Shown here: piece by piece, positions 45,730-53,056 of the stretch
How the letters are laid out: the number at the start of each line of letters is the position of its first letter
Numbering within the stretch: position 1 is the stretch's first letter
Made by a program: the position numbers and the translations under genes
The notes under the pieces: model-generated
Told to the model about the DNA's origin: nothing
The model's input: only the letters and a program-made list of their open reading frames with translations
Database searches by the model: none
From: Solimicrobium sp040544425
GTDB taxonomy: Bacteria > Pseudomonadota > Gammaproteobacteria > Burkholderiales > Burkholderiaceae_D
Reading direction: 5' to 3'
Assembly (NCBI GenBank): GCA_040544425.1
Contig: JBEONO010000006.1
Span: 124,001-188,000 of the forward strand
DNA: 64,000 nucleotides

Positions 45730-45968
45730 CCGTTTTTAAAATCCATCAGGCGCAGCGCCAGAAATCCGAGAATCACACCGGCTGCTGGCACAATCGCCTC
45801 AAGCAGAGGATGGGGAGAAGACCGGCCCAACCAGTTGCACAGCGCAACGGTCAGGTAGGCGCAGGCCACCAGGGCGCCGCGAAACAGCAGGTAGTGCCAA
45901 CGCAATTTGGACGCACTGATGAGTGTATAGTTGACCTGGTTTGAGTCTGATTGCCGATCGTCTGTCAT
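45726..45968 (-). CDS. Small two-helix membrane protein of unknown function
   Basis: 80 residues from the ATG at 45968 (MTDDRQSDSNQVNYT), overlapping the end of the preceding membrane-protein gene by four bases (ATGA). Two membrane helices (LLFRGALVACAYLTVALCNWL and EAIVPAAGVILGFLALRLM) are predicted. The overlap and similar topology suggest a partner pair. Its stop overlaps that of the convergent CBS gene. Confidence 0.65.
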   Translation of the reverse strand: MTDDRQSDSNQVNYTLISASKLRWHYLLFRGALVACAYLTVALCNWLGRSSPHPLLEAIVPAAGVILGFLALRLMDFKNG

Positions 45969-46294
45969 GACCGCGTGTCTTTTCTTGCCGAAGGATTCTT
46001 GCTGCCCAAAGCCAGCTGATCTGCACGCGTGACACACCAGGCCACCAGACTGCCATTAACCGCCCCAACAATAACGCCGAGCACCGGAGAAATCGAGGCT
46101 TTGAATAGCCAGTTATAAATCACCACACTGACCAAGCCGATCGCGATTACCGCCAACTCAATTAACAGCGCTTTAATCTCCCATCTGGCATGCAGACCAG
46201 GCACGCCGACCGGACGTGAGACTGGCGTGATCGAACTATCCAGCAACGCCGAGCGCTCTTCCTCGGTGAGCACTTCCGATAAGGTATGGTTCAT
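45965..46294 (-). CDS. Small membrane protein of unknown function
   Basis: 109 residues with an acidic cytoplasmic start (MNHTLSEVLTEEERSALLDSSITP) and two membrane helices (IKALLIELAVIAIGLVSVVIYNW; SPVLGVIVGAVNGSLVAWCV). The start TEEERSALLDSS resembles a docking or targeting helix, but I do not recognise the family. It is translationally coupled to the next 80-residue membrane protein. Confidence 0.65.
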   Translation of the reverse strand: MNHTLSEVLTEEERSALLDSSITPVSRPVGVPGLHARWEIKALLIELAVIAIGLVSVVIYNWLFKASISPVLGVIVGAVNGSLVAWCVTRADQLALGSKNPSARKDTRS

Positions 46295-46337
46295 CGTTTT
46301 TCTTTCTAATGTTTTGGCCAGCTGCGCAGCGACGCGC

Positions 46338-46682
46338 CTAACTGGACTTATTGAAACGGTTGACCGGCGTTACCATGAACAGTGAGGATTTCAGCAATTG
46401 CGCCAGCCATGTTTTCTTCCAACCGGCATATTGACTCCAGCCTGTGGTACCGGTTATGCGCGTGGCTTCATGCTCAATCAACAGCTGCGGCAGCCGGTAA
46501 AAAAAACTGCTGTTCAGTTCGACGACCACGTCATGACCGGCATCATTTAATACGGTGTAGACGCCACCCACCCTTTTGATGGCTGCGCCATTGAGCAAAA
46601 TGGCAGGGCTGTGAAAATATCCGGAAATTCTGATTTCCAATAGCTGGGTTTTAAAATCTGGGTGGGCAATAGTGATATCCAT
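46338..46682 (-). CDS. Hypothetical cytoplasmic protein
   Basis: 114 residues without signal or membrane segment. Beta-rich pattern (FKTQLLEIRISGYFHSPAILLNGAAIKRVGGVYTVLND) and a basic tail. It is upstream of the membrane-protein pair on the same strand. The perfect palindrome at 46819-46838 lies about 140 bases before its start. No function proposed. Confidence 0.55.
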   Translation of the reverse strand: MDITIAHPDFKTQLLEIRISGYFHSPAILLNGAAIKRVGGVYTVLNDAGHDVVVELNSSFFYRLPQLLIEHEATRITGTTGWSQYAGWKKTWLAQLLKSSLFMVTPVNRFNKSS

Positions 46683-46818
46683 ATGTCTTTACTTCATTGA
46701 TTGATCATGATGGCCATGTCAAAAAATTATTCCTGAAAACCGCTGGTTGGCGGTAAACCAGCTTGCAACGCGCGGCGCGACCGATAGAGACAGAATATAG
46801 AATCGAGGGCAGGGGATC

Positions 46819-46838
46819 AATGCCCTAAATAGGGCATT
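46819..46838. repeat. Perfect 20-bp palindrome AATGCCCTAAATAGGGCATT (copy B)
   Basis: Two 9-base arms around AA. It is nearly the same as 29677-29695. It lies 12 bases after the stop of the histidine kinase gene and upstream of a hypothetical gene. Without a T-run it is more like an operator than a terminator. Confidence 0.6.
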
Positions 46839-46849
46839 TGGACGAGTTT

Positions 46850-48763
46850 TTATTGATTGATCAGCAATGAGGGGGATGATGTGGCGGTGGTGGTGCTTAT
46901 TGGCTTACTGGCACTGTCGGCAGTGGCGACGGGTATTTCAAGGTTAACTTCGGTACCCGTCTCGAGGCGCCTGATTGTCAACGTGGCGCCAATTTTTTGC
47001 GATCGGCTCAACATATTGTTAACACCGCGACCCTGGATCGGATTGTTTTGATTAAACCCGACGCCATCATCAACAATCCGGACCTGCAGGCACTGCGGGC
47101 TGTAAAAGATATCGATTACTACACTGTGAGCCCGGGCATGTTTTAAAACGTTGGCCAGAGTTTCCTGCAAAATTCGCAGAATATTCAAACCCACGTCCGG
47201 CTCCAGTTCCAGCGCATCGGGCATATCATGATTACACCACTCAAATTTCAAACCGAGAGCGCGGAACCGGGACTCCATCCGAAATCTGAAATTGCCCAGT
47301 ACCGGCAAAATATCCCGGTCATTCGGCGTTAATGAGTCAATGACCAAACGCATATCGTCCAGGCACTCCTGCAATAATCCCACCAGCGTTTTTTGCGGTA
47401 ATTCCTTGTGCTGGGCCATCATCAGGGTTGACAGCAACTGCGAACCGACACCGTCGTGCATGTCCTGTAAAATGCGATGGCGCTCTTCGGTTGCGGCATG
47501 CGAGCGCTCCAGTTTTCCCAACTGTTCGTAACTTAGTTTCAGTTCTTTTTCACGGGCCGCAACGCGCAATTCCAATTGTTCATTCACCGATTCAACCTGC
47601 GCCAGCGAGGCCAGGAATCGATCCAGCAAGATGCCGATCATCACCAGCAGGAAGGCCGGGATGCCCAGGTGCATCAGGTAAATTTCCGGCCAGTCGATCC
47701 AGGCTTCCTGCACCGCAAGATCGTGGACCGATAAAGTTAAGGCAAACAGGATCGCCAGCCCCATCGATACGGCATTGTGGGTACGTTGGCGCGCCGCGTA
47801 AATCAGAATACAAAATACCGCATACAGGTTGAGCGGTAAAAATCCGGTCAGCCAGAACGCTTCCAGAAAGTGTCTGATCGGCATGCCAAAGATCGCGAAT
47901 GCCGCGCAGCCTGTCATCCAGTATCCAACCAGCACGCGGTTATACAGCACATTGCTGCGCTCACTGAATTGCAGCATGAAGATCGAAATCAAAACGATAA
48001 ATCCGGCCGTCGTAAAGTAATACGCCAGGCGCCACATCAGAAAATAGTCCAGTGGCACTACCGGAGTACGCAGCAGCAAAGTGCGCAATCCCCAGAATAT
48101 GACGCAAATCCCGAACAGGCCATACAGTCGTTCCTGTGGGCGTCTGGCCCAGAACACCATGATGAAGGCGCCGGTCAGCAGGCACAGTGCGGTGGAGATG
48201 TCAGCGGTGGTGTCTTCCCAGAACAGGAGTTGATTAAACATCGCGCGTTGCGCTTTTTCAGGACCGATATCAATTTCGCCGAAACTGGTGAACGGCTCGC
48301 GTATCGCCAGCTTGATTTCGAGCTCATTACTGCCGGGGTGCAGCGCGACGGGCGGGATCAGCCATAATTCGGGCAAATACCAGCGCACCTGAATCCGTTC
48401 GTTGGCCCAGGGCTTCGCGCCGACCAGAGCGCCGTTCACATACACATCACCGCCGCTTAACAATTGCGGAAACAGGATCCACAGTGGCTCGTTCAGATTG
48501 CCGACATCAAAGCTCGCCTTATACCAGTAATGCACCAATTCACGCTCGGTTGGCTTGGGCACATGATGAGGGAGATCGACCACGTGCCAATCCTCGGAGG
48601 CGGGCGGGATAGTGGTGGACTCGGAGATGATGTATTCGGCGCGCTTGATCCGAACGACTGCTGATTCGGACCCGGCCTGCGCCAGCGAGCAACAAAACAC
48701 GAGGAAGACTATCGTTGCGCGGCAAAGATTACGAGCTAAGAATACCCAACTTGGTAGCTTCAT
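46850..48763 (-). CDS. 7TMR-DISM sensor histidine kinase (NarL-type partner)
   Basis: 637 residues from the ATG at 48763 (MKLPSWVFLARNLCRATIVFLVFCCSLAQA, a signal peptide); the longer frame upstream overlaps the regulator gene and is not protein-like. A periplasmic beta-sandwich (about 30-190) is followed by seven membrane helices of the 7TMR-DISM type. A coiled coil, a HisKA_3 domain (RHRILQDMHDGVGSQLL, phospho-His near residue 435) and a HATPase ending in VDDGVGF and GRGVNNM complete it. The regulator gene ends 35 bases inside this one, so they are co-expressed. The periplasmic ligand is probably a sugar or similar (inference). Confidence 0.92.
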   Translation of the reverse strand: MKLPSWVFLARNLCRATIVFLVFCCSLAQAGSESAVVRIKRAEYIISESTTIPPASEDWHVVDLPHHVPKPTERELVHYWYKASFDVGNLNEPLWILFPQLLSGGDVYVNGALVGAKPWANERIQVRWYLPELWLIPPVALHPGSNELEIKLAIREPFTSFGEIDIGPEKAQRAMFNQLLFWEDTTADISTALCLLTGAFIMVFWARRPQERLYGLFGICVIFWGLRTLLLRTPVVPLDYFLMWRLAYYFTTAGFIVLISIFMLQFSERSNVLYNRVLVGYWMTGCAAFAIFGMPIRHFLEAFWLTGFLPLNLYAVFCILIYAARQRTHNAVSMGLAILFALTLSVHDLAVQEAWIDWPEIYLMHLGIPAFLLVMIGILLDRFLASLAQVESVNEQLELRVAAREKELKLSYEQLGKLERSHAATEERHRILQDMHDGVGSQLLSTLMMAQHKELPQKTLVGLLQECLDDMRLVIDSLTPNDRDILPVLGNFRFRMESRFRALGLKFEWCNHDMPDALELEPDVGLNILRILQETLANVLKHARAHSVVIDIFYSPQCLQVRIVDDGVGFNQNNPIQGRGVNNMLSRSQKIGATLTIRRLETGTEVNLEIPVATADSASKPISTTTATSSPSLLINQ

Positions 48764-49409
48764 AAACGGCCTCTCCGCGTGAATGCACCGCAAGCACGCG
48801 GTAGATTTTTTTAACATGCCTGGCCACTGTATGGCTGGAAATATAGTACTTGGTACCGATCTCTTTGAAGCTGAGTCCTTTGGACAAGGCGGACAGCACC
48901 TGATATTCCCGTTCTGACAGCAGGTTATTACCGGCACTGGCCGGGCTGATGTCAGCCAGATTCTGGGGCGGACTTGGCATGGTCACGAGCGGCTGGAATT
49001 TTTGCAGTATGCGCCGTGCGATCAGGGGACTGATGGGCGAGCCGCCATCGCGCAAGGTTCGGATACATTCGAGGATATCGAGGCTGGTGCTGTCTTTTAA
49101 AATATAGCCGGTTGCGCCCGCTTCGATGCTTTGTATGACGTGCGCATCATCTGCAAACATGGTAATGACCATCACGTCACAATCCGGATGAGTCTTTACC
49201 GCCAGCCTGATCAATTCGATGCCATTGATATCCGGCAGGCCCAGATCAACCAGGTAGGCATCGGCCTCTATCTGATTGATCAAGGCTGTGCCATCCGTGC
49301 CATTCACCGCCGAACCGACAAAGGCAAAATCCGGGCTGGATTCAATGACCTGACGGAACCGGCACAAAAACTCCGCGTTGTCTTCGATGATTGCGACTTT
49401 AGTGACCAT
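48729..49409 (-). CDS. NarL/LuxR-type response regulator
   Basis: 226 residues. The receiver has the acidic pair in VAIIEDNAEF, phospho-Asp in DAYLVDLGLPDINGIEL (near residue 56), Thr in VMVITMFADD and Lys in GYILKDST. A C-terminal LuxR HTH (LSEREYQVLSALSKGLSFKEIGTKYYISSHTVARHVKKIYRVL) follows. It precedes and overlaps its kinase. The bound sites are unknown; the nearby palindrome at 46819-46838 is one candidate. Confidence 0.94.
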   Translation of the reverse strand: MVTKVAIIEDNAEFLCRFRQVIESSPDFAFVGSAVNGTDGTALINQIEADAYLVDLGLPDINGIELIRLAVKTHPDCDVMVITMFADDAHVIQSIEAGATGYILKDSTSLDILECIRTLRDGGSPISPLIARRILQKFQPLVTMPSPPQNLADISPASAGNNLLSEREYQVLSALSKGLSFKEIGTKYYISSHTVARHVKKIYRVLAVHSRGEAVYEATKLGILSS

Positions 49410-49619
49410 ACTGGATTTTCAGGATAAAAGGACTTCTTGCGAAGAGTCAGGCACTCAATACCGTCCAGTTGCAGACGGGGAATTATCGCACCTCCGTCAT
49501 TGAATCACTAGCTCCGTTGCTAATTATCAAGTCAGCTGTTGGAAATTCGACAGTCGGCAAAAGATTGAAAATTGGCAGTCAACAGTGGCTTTGATCGCGG
49601 ATCGACGTGCATTTAACAG

Positions 49620-49949
49620 TCAGGCTTTTTCCAACCCAAGCTGAATTTTGATCACCAATTCAACGGCACGAATATCGGCCTGGGTCAAATTTCCAATTTG
49701 GGATTTAAGTCGCCGCTTGTCCGCGGTCATAATCTGATCGGCCATCACTTTACTTTTTTGACCCGAGAGCGTGACCACCGTTTCACTGGGATAAATTCGA
49801 TCCACGCTGCTGGTGAGGGGAATAACCTGTACGCGCGGCATATGCCGGTTTGAATCATCATTACTTACAATAACAGCCGGTCTGGTTTTTCGAATTTCGC
49901 TTCCAACTGCGGGGTCGAACTCTACCCACCATACTTCACCTCGCTTCAT
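49620..49949 (-). CDS. MazF/PemK-family toxin
   Basis: 109 residues from MKRGEVWWVEFDP at 49949 (GGAG upstream). The MazF fold is clear: KRGEVWWVEFDPAVGSEIRKTRPAVIVSND, VIPLTSSV and the loop before KVMADQIMTADKRRL. These toxins are usually sequence-specific RNases neutralised by a partner. The gene starts 14 bases inside the end of its antitoxin gene. Confidence 0.9.
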   Translation of the reverse strand: MKRGEVWWVEFDPAVGSEIRKTRPAVIVSNDDSNRHMPRVQVIPLTSSVDRIYPSETVVTLSGQKSKVMADQIMTADKRRLKSQIGNLTQADIRAVELVIKIQLGLEKA

Positions 49950-50169
49950 TTTCCACATCTCCAATCAGCGCATTGCACCACTCACTGGCTTCATTTTCTC
50001 TTTGCTTATCCAGTGCCATTGCCCGATAACCGGCATCGAGTGTGCTTTCTTTTAAAACATGCGGCCGCGCCAGGCTTTCCAAAAATTGACTGATATTGCC
50101 TCTGCCTATTACTTTATGTAATCCTGCATAGACCTCTTCATCAATTGTGATCGTCATTTTCCGTTGCAT
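49936..50169 (-). CDS. Antitoxin partner of the MazF-like toxin (RHH type)
   Basis: 77 residues from the ATG at 50169 with GGAGGGG upstream; the longer frame is unlikely. Residues 1-40 (MQRKMTITIDEEVYAGLHKVIGRGNISQFLESL) are a ribbon-helix-helix DNA-binding unit with the typical MTITID strand, and the acidic C-terminus (WCNALIGDVENEAR) would bind the toxin. It heads the minus-strand module and should autoregulate from the 50170-50346 gap. Confidence 0.85.
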   Translation of the reverse strand: MQRKMTITIDEEVYAGLHKVIGRGNISQFLESLARPHVLKESTLDAGYRAMALDKQRENEASEWCNALIGDVENEAR

Positions 50170-50323
50170 AACAATACCCCTCCAATTTTTACACGCGTAC
50201 GTACACATACTATATCAGTTCAAGCTCTAACCTGTGCAAGCAAAATCGTTTCGTTAGAGATTAAAAAACCAGTCATTTCATGATCGCCTTATCAAGCACT
50301 GGCAAAAACCTCAATCCTGGCCT

Positions 50324-50360
50324 ATCATGACGCATCAAGACAGATCATGATGGATCAAGC
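50324..50360 (+). promoter_or_regulatory. 17-bp direct repeats at 20-bp spacing (antitoxin operator)
   Basis: ATCATGACGCATCAAGA (50324-50340) and ATCATGATGGATCAAGC (50344-50360) share 14 of 17 bases and start exactly 20 bases apart, two helical turns. They span the start region of the Doc-module antitoxin. A related ATCAAGC occurs at 50291. This fits cooperative binding by antitoxin dimers. Confidence 0.5.
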
Positions 50361-50592
50361 TATGAATGGTAACGTCCGTGTAAAATTTTCATCCCAGGCT
50401 GCACCTGACGTTTTGGCGGCACTGCGCCAGATCGCTGACAGTCAGGGACGCCAATTCCAGGCTGTGCTTGATGAGGCATTGCGCGATTACATTGACCGGC
50501 AGCAAAAGGAACGCCCACGCCAACACGTTATGGGGTCATTTGCAGCCAGTCTGAACGAGTTCGAAAATCTCTATCGTGAACTGGCGAAGTAG
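50347..50592 (+). CDS. Antitoxin of the Doc-type module
   Basis: 81 residues, with alternative starts at 50350 and 50362; the last (MNGNVRVKFSSQ) would leave the direct repeats upstream of the gene. The N-terminal strand NVRVKFSSQAAPDVLAALRQIADSQGRQFQAVLDEALRDYI is ribbon-helix-helix-like, and the tail (GSFAASLNEFENLYRELAK) would cover the toxin. Its stop is three bases from the toxin start. Confidence 0.78.
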   Translation: MMDQAMNGNVRVKFSSQAAPDVLAALRQIADSQGRQFQAVLDEALRDYIDRQQKERPRQHVMGSFAASLNEFENLYRELAK

Positions 50593-50595
50593 TCC

Positions 50596-50973
50596 GTGCA
50601 ACGCGATTATTTAACCGTTGCAGACGTGCTGCTCATCCATTCGGTATTAATACAGCGCTTTGGTGGCGCAGGCGGAGTGCGTGACCCCGGTGCATTGGAA
50701 GCTGCGCTGTACCGACCACAAACCGGCTATTACGAAGATATGGTGGCTGAAGCCGCCGCGTTGTTTGAAAGTCTGGCCATTAATCATCCATTCGTGGACG
50801 GAAACAAGCGCATTGCCTTTGCCGCCACAGATACCTTTTTACGCATCAATGGCTGGCGATTGAAGCGTGCGCCGACGACGATCTACGCAGAGATGATGCA
50901 GATGTTTGATTCGGGCACGTTTGATATCGCGCATCTTGAGCCGTGGCTGCGCAGCTTTGCTGCACCAGTGTAG
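50596..50973 (+). CDS. doc: Death-on-curing (Fic/Doc) family toxin
   Basis: 125 residues from a GTG. The Fic/Doc core HPFVDGNKRIAF is intact near residues 60-71, with the N-terminal FGGAGGVRDPGALEAALYRPQTGYY typical of Doc. Doc enzymes phosphorylate EF-Tu in the P1 phage case, and the same reaction is likely. It directly follows its antitoxin and is back to back with the MazF module. Confidence 0.92.
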   Translation: MQRDYLTVADVLLIHSVLIQRFGGAGGVRDPGALEAALYRPQTGYYEDMVAEAAALFESLAINHPFVDGNKRIAFAATDTFLRINGWRLKRAPTTIYAEMMQMFDSGTFDIAHLEPWLRSFAAPV

Positions 50974-51127
50974 AACCCCAAATATCGCGCCGATCGAACG
51001 TCAGGCAGTACTGTTTTTCCGCAAGGCCAGGCATCAATTCCTGGTTATTAAGCCAAAACATCCCATACTGGACTGGACGACCATAATTCTGGTCTGGCAC
51101 TCCCTTTACAACTTTAACCTTGAATTT

Positions 51128-52519
51128 ATGCAAACCAATTCGTTTCAAACCCTGGGGCTGTCGGCAGCCCTGCTCGACAATCTGACCAGCCTTGGCTATC
51201 TTGAGATGACGCCAATCCAGGCTGCCAGTCTCCCCCTGATTCTTGAGCACCGCGATGTCATCGCCCAGGCCAAAACCGGCAGCGGAAAAACTGCTGCATT
51301 CAGTTTGGGGATTCTGGCCAAGCTTAACCCGCTGTACTTTGCCATTCAGGGACTGGTTATTTGCCCGACTCGCGAACTGGCCGACCAGGTTGCCAATGAG
51401 TTACGGCGTCTGGCCAGAAGTATGGAGAACATCAAGGTGCTGACCTTATGCGGCGGTAATCCAATGCGTCCACAAATCGCCTCGCTGGAGCATGGTGCAC
51501 ACATTGTGGTTGGGACGCCTGGCAGGCTGATTGATCATCTCAGTCGCGGCACCATTAATTTGTCAACGGTACAGACGCTGGTTCTGGATGAGGCTGACCG
51601 CATCGTGGATATGGGTTTTTACGATGACATGAAACACGTCGTCGAAGCCTGCCCGGCTCGCCGTCAGACTCTGCTGTTTTCGGCGACTTTTCCGGATGAT
51701 ATCCGTAAGGTCAGTCAACAACTGATGCGTGATCCGGCCGAAATCAAGGTTGAATCGCGTCATTCCACCGATCAGATAGAACAGCTGTTTTATTTGGTTC
51801 AGCCGGAACTGCGCAATGATGCTGTCGCTCAGCTATTGCGCCACTACCGGCCAGTATCAACGCTGGCGTTTTGCAATACCAAAATTCATTGTCGCGAATT
51901 GACCGATGAATTGAACGCAGCCGGCATTGACGCTTTGGCACTGCACGGCGATCTCGAACAACGCGACCGGGACGAGGTGCTGGTGCGTTTTGCCAATCAA
52001 AGTTGTTCCGTGCTGGTGGCAACCGATGTCGCTGCACGCGGTCTGGACATACAAAATTTGGGTGCTGTCATTAATGTCGATGTGTGCAAGGACACTGAAG
52101 TGCACATCCACCGTATTGGTCGCACCGGTCGCGCGGGTGAAAAGGGCATGGCCTTGAGTCTGGCGACGTCCGGTGAGAAAAAATGGGTAAAACTGATCGA
52201 GCAATATCAAGGCGGGCCGGTTACCTGGCGTGACCTTGGGGAGTTGGACACCAGCAATTCCGACCAATCCGACCAATTGCTGGCGCCAATGAAGTGTGTC
52301 TGCATCATGGGCGGGAAAAAAGACAAGCTCAGACCCGGTGATTTGCTGGGAGCATTGACTGGCGACGTCGGACTGACTAAAGCTCAGGTTGGCAAAATAA
52401 ACGTGTTCGAGTTTGTTACTTACGTCGCCTTGGACCGCCACATTGCCGATCAGGCCATACAAAAGTTAAGTATAAGCAACATTAAAGGTCGCCAGTTCAA
52501 GATGCGAATGATTACCTGA
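51128..52519 (+). CDS. dbpA: ATP-dependent RNA helicase DbpA
   Basis: 463 residues from the ATG at 51128 (MQTNSFQTLGLSAALLDNL); the open frame upstream covers the end of doc and is not helicase-like. DEAD-box motifs: Q motif MTPIQAASLP, AKTGSGKT, PTRELADQ, DEAD (VLDEADRIVDMGF), SAT, and HRIGRTGRAG in the second domain. The C-terminal DbpA RNA-binding domain (MKCVCIMGGKKDKLRPGDLLGALTGD...GLTKAQVGKINVFEFVTYVALD) gives specificity for 23S rRNA helix 92 during large-subunit assembly. Confidence 0.95.
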   Translation: MQTNSFQTLGLSAALLDNLTSLGYLEMTPIQAASLPLILEHRDVIAQAKTGSGKTAAFSLGILAKLNPLYFAIQGLVICPTRELADQVANELRRLARSMENIKVLTLCGGNPMRPQIASLEHGAHIVVGTPGRLIDHLSRGTINLSTVQTLVLDEADRIVDMGFYDDMKHVVEACPARRQTLLFSATFPDDIRKVSQQLMRDPAEIKVESRHSTDQIEQLFYLVQPELRNDAVAQLLRHYRPVSTLAFCNTKIHCRELTDELNAAGIDALALHGDLEQRDRDEVLVRFANQSCSVLVATDVAARGLDIQNLGAVINVDVCKDTEVHIHRIGRTGRAGEKGMALSLATSGEKKWVKLIEQYQGGPVTWRDLGELDTSNSDQSDQLLAPMKCVCIMGGKKDKLRPGDLLGALTGDVGLTKAQVGKINVFEFVTYVALDRHIADQAIQKLSISNIKGRQFKMRMIT

Positions 52520-53056
52520 TCATTCCATAAAGTTCTCTTTCTGCAATCTTTCATCAGCTTTACCTGGGCAATAGTTGCATTATTGTTTATTACAAACAAT
52601 AACAATTTCTGCAAATTTGAAACTTGACTTTGTACTAATTTCTGGCGCTTTCACCAACTAAAGTTGATGTTTAAGTACGGAATTTGTTGCAATTAAACTA
52701 AATCTACCTATCATCTCCCGAATTAAATTCTGATTAAATAGGCATTATCGAAATATTATTAATAGCCACGCGAATTGCTATTAAATAAAATTAATATGGC
52801 AATTTATAGCAATTAACTTGCTTTTTACTTAAAGAAACCGCTGCCTATTGGATAACATTCCCTGGGGATACTTTTATTTATTGTAGAAGTGTTGTTTTTT
52901 GTTTTCTTAAGTAACTGCATGTTGTTGACACGTATTTGTAATAAATGGTTTTATGTACCCTCAAATTCAATTTTCCATAAATGAGTTTAGAAATATCACC
53001 CAAGAGGTGAGAATGTTAATAATAGGTAAACTAACTTTATCCGAGGAGAAGTAACG
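52520..53056. other. 537-bp AT-rich region upstream of the TonB-dependent receptor
   Basis: No gene is supported. It is much richer in A and T than the flanking genes. It holds an inverted repeat AATTGCTAT (52773-52781) / ATAGCAATT (52806-52814) and a promoter candidate at 52925-52954. I see no riboswitch I can name. Confidence 0.6.
52925..52954 (+). promoter_or_regulatory. Sigma-70 promoter candidate for the receptor
   Basis: A perfect TTGACA -35 (52925-52930) is followed after 18 bases by TTTTAT, a fair -10 (52949-52954). It would give a leader of about 95 bases before the ATG at 53057, which has GAGGAGAAG upstream. Confidence 0.5.

Noticed and set aside
48764..48937. 58-codon extension of the histidine kinase
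   Set aside because: It overlaps the response regulator and precedes a normal signal peptide that begins at 48763.
50906..51127. N-terminal extension of dbpA by 74 codons
   Set aside because: It lies over the end of doc, is not similar to helicases, and the family start is at MQTNSFQTLGLS.
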